NCBI GenBank assembly: GCA_030641535.1 | Contig: DAOWHG010000067.1 | Coordinates: forward strand, 1-11,822 | From: Mycoplasmatota bacterium | GTDB lineage: Bacteria; Bacillota_I; Bacilli_A; Izemoplasmatales; Izemoplasmataceae | Direction: 5' to 3' | DNA: 11,822 bases | Shown: one piece after another, positions 6,830 to 11,822 of the stretch | Position numbering within the stretch: position 1 is the stretch's first letter | How the letters are laid out: each line of letters begins with the position of its first letter | The notes under the pieces: model-generated | Seen by the model: only the letters and a program-made list of their open reading frames with translations | What the model was told of the DNA's origin: nothing | Database searches by the model: none | Program-made: the position numbers and the translations under genes

Positions 6830-9511
6830 ATGAAGATGATAAATTTAAAAATTAATGGAAAAGATATCAAAGTTCCTGATGGAAAAAATATAATAGAATA
6901 TACAAAAGATTTAAATATTGATATACCCACTTTTTGTTACGATGAAAGACTAAAAAGCGAAGGCGCTTGTCGTATGTGTGTTGTCGAAGTTAAAGGAATG
7001 AATCGTCTTGTTGCTTCTTGTGCTACACCTGCAACTGATGGAAAGGAAATATATACACATTCAGAAGAAGTAATTAAGGCTAGAAAAGAAGTTTTAGAAC
7101 TTACTTGGGCTAGTCATCCAAATGATTGTGTAGTATGTGATGCAAACGGATCATGTAAACTCCAAGATTATTCATATGAATATAAAATAGATTCGATTCC
7201 TGTATATGATGGACATAAAAGAGATTTTGAAATAAATTCTTCAAATAAGTTTTTTGAGATTGATCCTGAAAAATGTATTTTATGTGGACTATGCGTTAAT
7301 GTCTGCGAACAACTTCAAGGGCTTGATGCATTAGGATTTAGTGAAAGAGGATATAAAACTTATGTGTCATTCGCATACAATGCAGGAATGGAAACATCAA
7401 ATTGTGTAAGTTGTGGTAACTGTGTTAGTGTTTGTCCAACTGGTGCAATGATGGAAAAAACTGAAGATATCTTTAGAAGTTGGGAAACAACAAGAACAAG
7501 AACAACATGTCCATACTGCGGAGTAGGATGTCAGTTTGATTTAGTAGTTAAGAATAATAAAGTTGTCCAAATAGACCCAGCTCCTGGCACTCCAAATGAA
7601 GGGTTGTTATGTGTTAAGGGAAAATTTGCATTTAAATTTATAAATCATGAAGGCAGACTAAAAACTCCACTTATTAAAGAAAACGGGGAATTTAGAGAAG
7701 CTTCATGGGAAGAAGCATATAGTTTAATTACTGAGAAAATTACTGGAATCAAAAAAGAATTTGGTCCTGGTGCTTTTGCAGGACTAGCTAGTGCTAAGGT
7801 AACGAATGAAGAAAATTATATGTTCCAAAAACTTTTCAGAGCTGTTATTGGGACTAATAATGTTGATCACTGCGCAAGACTATGTCATGCATCTACTGTT
7901 GCGGGACTTGCAATAACTTTAGGTAGTGGAGCTATGACCAATAGTATCGCAGAAGTAAAAGGCAATGATGTTATATTTATTATTGGATCTAACACTACTG
8001 AAACTCATCCGGTTATTGGAGCGTTCATGAAACAAGCTAAAGCACAAGGGGCAAAAATCATTGTTGCTGATCCCCGAAAAATTGATTTAGCTTTTGGAGC
8101 TAATGTTTATCTTGGAATTAAGCCAGGAACAAATGTTGCTTTATTAAATGCAATGATGAATGTAATTTATCATGAAGGTTTATATGATAAATCTTATATA
8201 GATTCCCGCACAGAAAATTTCGATAAATTCTTAGAATCAATCAAAGAATTCACTCCTGAAATGGGAGCTGAAATTTGTGGTTGTAAAGCTGAAGATATTA
8301 GAAAAGCAGCTAGAATTTATGCTTCTGGTAATAAAGCTGCTATATATTACGCTATGGGAATTACTCAACATTCTCAAGGAACAAATCATGTTAAGAGTAT
8401 CGCAAATATTGCTTTACTATGTGGTAATGTTGGAAAAGAGAATGCAGGAATAAATCCTCTTCGCGGGCAAAATAACGTTCAAGGAGCCTGTGATATGGGA
8501 GGTCTTCCTGATGTTTATCCTGGATATCAAAAAGTATTCAATAAAGAAGTACAAGCTAAATTTGAAAAAGCATGGGATGTTAAATTAGATGATAAAGTTG
8601 GACTAAGTCTTCCTCACATCCTTAATGGTGCTTATGAAGATAAAATAAAATTCATGTATATTATGGGAGAAAATCCTGTAGTTAGTGATCCAGATACTAC
8701 TCACGTTAAAAAGTCACTTGAAAATCTTGATTTCTTAGTTGTACAAGATTTGTTTGTGACAGAAACAGCGCAGTACGCTGATGTAATACTTCCAGCATCT
8801 TCTTATGCTGAAAAAGATGGAACATTCACAAATACAGAAAGACGTGTTCAAAAAATTAGAAAAGCAATTGAGCCTATTGGTGAAAGTAAACCTGATATAG
8901 TAATTATCCAAGAAATTATGAATTTACTTGGATACAACCAAGGTATTTTAACATCAAGTCAAGTAATGGATGAACTAGCATTACTAACTCCAATATATAA
9001 AGGAATTAGTTACTCTAGAATTGACGAAGTAGGATTGCAATGGCCTGTAAAGGATAAAAAGCATCCTGGTACTAAATTCTTGCACGAAGGTAGATTTTCT
9101 AGAGGAAAAGGATTATTTAGTCCAGTAGATTATATCGCTGCTCAGGAACTACCTGACGAAGAATATCCATTGATATTAACAACCGGACGTGTACTTTATC
9201 ATTACCATACAATAACAATGACTGGTAAAAATAAAGAAATTAATGAAATTGTTCCAGCTAATTATATTGAAATTCATCCAAAGACAGCAGCATTATACAA
9301 TGTAAAACATATGGATAAAATTTCAGTTAGTTCTAGAAGAGGAAAAACAATTGCAGATGTTCATATTACTGAGAACATTGGTGAAATGATTGTCTTTATG
9401 CCTTTCCATTTTGCTGATGGAGCTAATATGTTAACAAATAGTGCACTTGATGAAACTTGTCATATTCCAGAATTAAAAGTATGTGCTGTAAAAATTGATA
9501 ATAAAATTTAA
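6830..9511 (+). CDS. fdhF: formate dehydrogenase catalytic subunit, Cys-type, with NuoG-like N-terminus (893 aa)
   Basis: Molybdopterin oxidoreductase of the formate dehydrogenase alpha family, catalysing formate to CO2 (or the reverse) at a Mo- or W-bis-MGD site in the cytoplasm; no Tat or Sec signal is visible. Domains: [2Fe-2S] (Cys36, 47, 50, 64); His-Cys3 [4Fe-4S] (His96, Cys100, 103, 109); two [4Fe-4S] clusters (Cys149/152/155/159 and Cys192/195/198/202); and the catalytic-domain [4Fe-4S] (Cys227, 230, 234, 261). The active-site segment reads CARLCHASTVAGL: Cys352 occupies the place of the selenocysteine in E. coli FdhF, followed by the conserved His353. The catalytic-arginine segment NPLRGQNNVQGACDMG and the C-terminal dinucleotide-binding domain (from LILTTGR) are present. 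Length and order match NAD-linked formate dehydrogenases. It lies 11 bases after the NuoF-like gene and upstream of the NuoE-like gene, completing a three-subunit enzyme. No fdhD or cofactor gene is in view. The start at 6830 is chosen because the GTG at 6821 lies inside the Shine-Dalgarno site. Confidence 0.94.
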   Translation: MKMINLKINGKDIKVPDGKNIIEYTKDLNIDIPTFCYDERLKSEGACRMCVVEVKGMNRLVASCATPATDGKEIYTHSEEVIKARKEVLELTWASHPNDCVVCDANGSCKLQDYSYEYKIDSIPVYDGHKRDFEINSSNKFFEIDPEKCILCGLCVNVCEQLQGLDALGFSERGYKTYVSFAYNAGMETSNCVSCGNCVSVCPTGAMMEKTEDIFRSWETTRTRTTCPYCGVGCQFDLVVKNNKVVQIDPAPGTPNEGLLCVKGKFAFKFINHEGRLKTPLIKENGEFREASWEEAYSLITEKITGIKKEFGPGAFAGLASAKVTNEENYMFQKLFRAVIGTNNVDHCARLCHASTVAGLAITLGSGAMTNSIAEVKGNDVIFIIGSNTTETHPVIGAFMKQAKAQGAKIIVADPRKIDLAFGANVYLGIKPGTNVALLNAMMNVIYHEGLYDKSYIDSRTENFDKFLESIKEFTPEMGAEICGCKAEDIRKAARIYASGNKAAIYYAMGITQHSQGTNHVKSIANIALLCGNVGKENAGINPLRGQNNVQGACDMGGLPDVYPGYQKVFNKEVQAKFEKAWDVKLDDKVGLSLPHILNGAYEDKIKFMYIMGENPVVSDPDTTHVKKSLENLDFLVVQDLFVTETAQYADVILPASSYAEKDGTFTNTERRVQKIRKAIEPIGESKPDIVIIQEIMNLLGYNQGILTSSQVMDELALLTPIYKGISYSRIDEVGLQWPVKDKKHPGTKFLHEGRFSRGKGLFSPVDYIAAQELPDEEYPLILTTGRVLYHYHTITMTGKNKEINEIVPANYIEIHPKTAALYNVKHMDKISVSSRRGKTIADVHITENIGEMIVFMPFHFADGANMLTNSALDETCHIPELKVCAVKIDNKI

Positions 9512-9524
9512 TATAGTAAAAAGC

Positions 9525-9553
9525 TTGATTTTTCGAACAAATTAGAACATAAT
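9525..9553 (+). promoter_or_regulatory. possible internal promoter before the NuoE-like gene
   Basis: TTGATT (9525-9530), a 17-base spacer and CATAAT (9548-9553). The expected start is near 9560, directly at a 16-bp palindrome. The 81-base gap is long compared with the tight upstream junction, so separate or additional transcription of the last operon gene is plausible. Confidence 0.35.
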
Positions 9554-9561
9554 GAAAATAA

Positions 9562-9577
9562 ATTTAAATATTTAAAT
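9562..9577. repeat. perfect 16-bp AT palindrome, also a tandem octamer
   Basis: ATTTAAATATTTAAAT is self-complementary and is also two copies of ATTTAAAT. It lies between the possible internal promoter and the ribosome-binding site of the NuoE-like gene. It could be a repressor site or chance in AT-rich DNA; it contains no G or C, so it would make only a weak RNA hairpin. Confidence 0.5.
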
Positions 9578-9579
9578 CT

Positions 9580-9586
9580 AGGAGGT
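9580..9586 (+). promoter_or_regulatory. strong ribosome-binding site for a TTG start
   Basis: AGGAGGT, complementary to the 16S rRNA 3' end, lies 6 bases before TTG at 9593. There is no in-frame ATG near the beginning of the protein: the next Met is residue 29, inside the conserved domain. TTG is therefore the start. Confidence 0.8.
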
Positions 9587-9592
9587 AATATT

Positions 9593-10075
9593 TTGGAAGA
9601 ATATGTAAACAGAACTCAATTACAAGAGTTTGAAAATAATGTTATAAACCTTTATAGAGATAAACAAAGTCCTTTGATGCAAATATTACAAGAATCTCAA
9701 AAATTATACGGGTGTGTTCCCTTTGAAGTTCAGAATTTAATTAGTAATGAACTTAATATATCTACAGCAAAAATTAATGGTGTAGTGTCATTTTATTCAA
9801 TGTTTTCACTTGTTCCAAGTGGTAAACATATTATTGGAGTATGTACTGGTACAGCGTGCCATGTAAAAGGTGCTCAAAGATTAGTTAGTAGAGTCGAGGA
9901 TGCATTAGATACTCATTATGGTGAAACTACTGAGGATGGACAATTTACTCTCGCTCATACAAGATGTGTTGGAGATTGTTCAAAAGGTGCAGTAGTTATG
10001 ATTGATGATAAAATGCACTCAAAGGTTACTAGTGATAATATTTTAGATATCTTAGAGCCATACAGGAAACAGTAA
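9593..10075 (+). CDS. nuoE: NuoE/HydC-like [2Fe-2S] subunit (160 aa)
   Basis: Thioredoxin-like [2Fe-2S] ferredoxin subunit of the NuoE family, the usual partner of NuoF-type flavoproteins. Ligands are Cys84 and Cys89 (VCTGTACHVKG) and Cys125 and Cys129 (HTRCVGDCSKG), the family's C-x4-C ... C-x3-C pattern. The N-terminal helical bundle contains the conserved YGCVP and GVVSFYSMF segments. Length (160) is normal for the family. Translation starts at TTG, after a near-perfect ribosome-binding site. It is the third gene of the formate dehydrogenase operon, separated by 81 bases from the catalytic subunit, and completes a NuoE-NuoF-FdhF set resembling NAD-linked (FdsGBA-type) and electron-bifurcating formate dehydrogenases. 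As NuoE-like HydC also pairs with HydA in trimeric hydrogenases, it might serve the convergent hydrogenase as well; that is inference. Confidence 0.93.
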   Translation: MEEYVNRTQLQEFENNVINLYRDKQSPLMQILQESQKLYGCVPFEVQNLISNELNISTAKINGVVSFYSMFSLVPSGKHIIGVCTGTACHVKGAQRLVSRVEDALDTHYGETTEDGQFTLAHTRCVGDCSKGAVVMIDDKMHSKVTSDNILDILEPYRKQ

Positions 10076-10099
10076 CAACAATTATTTTGCAATATAATT

Positions 10100-10132
10100 A
10101 AAACAACACTCAAGGTTGAGTGTTGTTTTTTT
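10100..10132. terminator. bidirectional intrinsic terminator between the convergent formate dehydrogenase and hydrogenase genes
   Basis: A long inverted repeat (10100-10113 pairing with 10116-10129, core CAACACTC/GAGTGTTG, closing loop of a few bases) runs into an uninterrupted T tract (to 10132) on the plus strand. On the minus strand it is followed by TTTTAATTATATT. It lies 25 bases after the NuoE-like stop and 3 bases beyond the hydrogenase stop, so it serves both genes. Confidence 0.88.
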
Positions 10133-10134
10133 AG

Positions 10135-11822
10135 TTACTTACTTTGATAACTTGTATGTAATAAATCATGGGATTTATGACTTAAAGGTTTTTCAAGAAA
10201 TTCTTCATATAAAGCTGATATTCTTGGATTTTCGTGTGATTTACGATAAACCATTTCCCCATCTACTTCATAAATATCTTTTATTCTTTCAAGACGAACC
10301 TCATTAGTAGTTCCATAAGGTTGTCCTCCACCACCAATGCATCCACCTGGGCATGCCATAATTTCTATAAATGTATATGGAGATGTTCCATCCTTAATTT
10401 GTTCTACAATTTTCTTTGCGTTTGCTAGTGTATGAGCAACTGCAACTTTTACTTTTGTCCCACCTAATTCAACTTCTGCTTCTTTAATTCCTTGAAGTCC
10501 TCTAGCTGAGTAGAAGTTCAAATCCTCTAGTGGTTTTTCATTTACAATTTCAGAAACAGTTCTAAGCGCTGCTTCCATTACTCCACCTGTTGCTCCAAAT
10601 AATGCAGCAGCTCCAGTTGTTATACCAAATGGATTATCGAAAGGCACTTCTTCTGAATCAGCAAATAGAATTCCCATTTGTCTTAACATCTTACCGAGTT
10701 CCCTTGTTGTTAGAACAATATCAACATCAGGATTAACTCCATCAATTTTCATTTCATCTCTTTGTGCTTCATATTTTTTCGCAGTACAAGGCATTACTGA
10801 AACTACATATATATCTTTTGGATCAATTCCTTCTTTTTCTGCGTAATAAGTTTTTGCTAAAGTCCCAAACATCTGTTGAGGGGATTTACATGTAGAAATA
10901 TGGTCTAGTATTTCAGGATAACGTTGTTCAGCGTATGTTACCCACCCAGGACAACAAGAAGTTATCATTGGTAAAACTCCACCATTAGTTATTCTCTCTA
11001 TTAATTCACTACCTTCTTCCATAATAGTTAAGTCAGCAGTAAAGTTTGTATCATATACATGATCAAATCCTAAACGTTTCATCGCAGAAACAAGTTTACC
11101 AGTACTTACGTGTCCTGATTTGTATCCTGTTTCTTCTCCAATTGAAACTCTAACAGCTGGAGCTATTTGCACAACAACACGTTTTGATTCATCGTATAAT
11201 TTTTCCCAAACAATGTCTGTATTATCTTTTTCTGTGATTGCTCCTACAGGGCAAACTGCAGCGCATTGTCCACAGAAAGTACAATTTTCATCAGATAAAT
11301 ATTTTCCGAAAGCTGGCATAATTTCAATTTCATGTCCTCTACCTACTGTTTCAAGTACATTCATTGATTGAACAGTTTTACAAACTTCAACGCATCGTCC
11401 ACATTTTATACATCTATTTAAGTTTCTTACAATCGAAGGGTTAAAATCATCGATTGGTTTCTTCTTAAGAATTAATGGAATACGATTTTCATCGATTCTA
11501 AGTTTATTTGCTAAATTTTGTAATTCGCAACTCAAACTTCTTGGACATGACGGACAATTTGTATCATGGTTAGATAAAATTAATTCAATAATTGTTTTTC
11601 TTGCATTTAATACACGAGGAGAATTAGTTTTAATAACCATTCCTTCCCATACATTTGTTGAACAAGATGTTTTTAATTTATTTTGTCCATTAATTTCAAC
11701 AACACATATACGGCATTCTGAATCAATATGTAAATCAGGATAATGACAAAGTGTTGGTATTTTTATTTTACTTAGCTGAGCAGCTTGTAAAATAGTAATA
11801 TTTTCAGGTACTGAAACATCAC
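10135..11822 (-). CDS. hydA: [FeFe]-hydrogenase catalytic subunit HydA, lacking only the extreme N-terminus (561 aa visible)
   Basis: Cytoplasmic [FeFe]-hydrogenase (2 H+ + 2 e- to H2, reversible). The frame stays open to the right edge; the ATG at 11640 is internal, because 60 further residues upstream form the expected [2Fe-2S] domain (visible residues Cys25, 36, 39, 53). Then follow the His-Cys3 [4Fe-4S] (His85, Cys89, 92, 98), two [4Fe-4S] clusters (Cys137/140/143/147 and Cys180/183/186/190) and the H-cluster domain: L1 TSCCPGW (proton-relay Cys289, ligand Cys290), L2 MPCTAKKYE (Cys345) and L3 MACPGGCIGGGGQP (Cys490, Cys494). All H-cluster ligands are present, so it should be active. Pro after the L3 cysteine (Cys-Pro-Gly-Gly-Cys) resembles trimeric, NAD-linked bifurcating hydrogenases more than the ferredoxin-only CpI type, which has His there. 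The chain ends soon after the H domain, with no C-terminal [2Fe-2S] extension as in Thermotoga HydA. Probably about 10 N-terminal residues, the promoter and any hydB/hydC lie outside. Convergent with the formate dehydrogenase operon. Confidence 0.96.
   Translation of the reverse strand, partial: DVSVPENITILQAAQLSKIKIPTLCHYPDLHIDSECRICVVEINGQNKLKTSCSTNVWEGMVIKTNSPRVLNARKTIIELILSNHDTNCPSCPRSLSCELQNLANKLRIDENRIPLILKKKPIDDFNPSIVRNLNRCIKCGRCVEVCKTVQSMNVLETVGRGHEIEIMPAFGKYLSDENCTFCGQCAAVCPVGAITEKDNTDIVWEKLYDESKRVVVQIAPAVRVSIGEETGYKSGHVSTGKLVSAMKRLGFDHVYDTNFTADLTIMEEGSELIERITNGGVLPMITSCCPGWVTYAEQRYPEILDHISTCKSPQQMFGTLAKTYYAEKEGIDPKDIYVVSVMPCTAKKYEAQRDEMKIDGVNPDVDIVLTTRELGKMLRQMGILFADSEEVPFDNPFGITTGAAALFGATGGVMEAALRTVSEIVNEKPLEDLNFYSARGLQGIKEAEVELGGTKVKVAVAHTLANAKKIVEQIKDGTSPYTFIEIMACPGGCIGGGGQPYGTTNEVRLERIKDIYEVDGEMVYRKSHENPRISALYEEFLEKPLSHKSHDLLHTSYQSK

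Noticed and set aside
11120..11371. Open frame on the plus strand inside hydA, and similar ones at 31-249, 6014-6199, 4772-4960 and 10116-10307
   Set aside because: Each lies opposite a well-supported gene or across a terminator, lacks a ribosome-binding site and encodes no recognisable domain; they are shadows of the real genes.
11638..11640. ATG at 11640 as the hydA start
   Set aside because: The frame stays open upstream and encodes the conserved [2Fe-2S] domain cysteines, so this Met is internal and the gene is cut by the window edge.
1..11822. Mobile elements, CRISPR arrays, tRNA, rRNA or prophage genes
   Set aside because: None seen: no transposase or integrase motif, no regularly spaced repeats, and intergenic gaps are all short and accounted for by promoters and terminators.

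Overview
The window comes from a low-GC, probably strictly anaerobic fermentative bacterium. AT-rich codon use, Gram-positive style Shine-Dalgarno sites, two short Cys-lipoproteins and no outer-membrane genes point to Bacillota or the related free-living Mycoplasmatota (an Izemoplasma- or Haloplasma-like lineage would fit). The lineage is an inference; no rRNA or tRNA is present. All eight visible stop codons are TAA or TAG. No TGA is used as a stop, and the genes read through with TGG as the only Trp codon.

Left half (1-5150): membrane and surface functions plus one nucleotide-kinase-like gene. A CPA2-type cation/proton antiporter runs off the left edge on the minus strand. Then, also on the minus strand, come an unrecognised lipoprotein, a MacB-type ABC transporter (ATPase and FtsX permease fused in one 751-residue chain) and a second, smaller unrecognised lipoprotein. 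The ABC gene and the two lipoproteins each have a recognisable promoter of their own, and strong terminators follow the first lipoprotein and the ABC gene, so this looks like separate short transcripts and not one operon. On the plus strand a divergent guanylate-kinase-like gene follows, with its own promoter and a strong terminator.

Right half (5207-11822): redox metabolism. A plus-strand operon encodes a NuoF-like NADH/FMN/Fe-S subunit, a molybdopterin formate dehydrogenase catalytic subunit with a NuoG-like Fe-S N-terminus and Cys at the Sec position, and a NuoE-like [2Fe-2S] subunit. Together they form an NAD-linked, possibly electron-bifurcating, formate dehydrogenase. Facing it on the minus strand across a shared bidirectional terminator is a nearly complete [FeFe]-hydrogenase catalytic subunit (HydA) of the trimeric/bifurcating type, whose extreme N-terminus lies beyond the right edge. 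The NuoE/NuoF pair is the same kind of module that partners HydA in HydABC enzymes. The locus may therefore couple formate, NAD(H), ferredoxin and H2, either through separate complexes or through one shared NuoEF module.

There is no rRNA, tRNA, CRISPR array, insertion sequence or phage gene in the window. No gap between genes exceeds 190 bases. Several genes have an upstream in-frame ATG or GTG that would lengthen them; promoter and ribosome-binding-site positions argue for the shorter starts given here.
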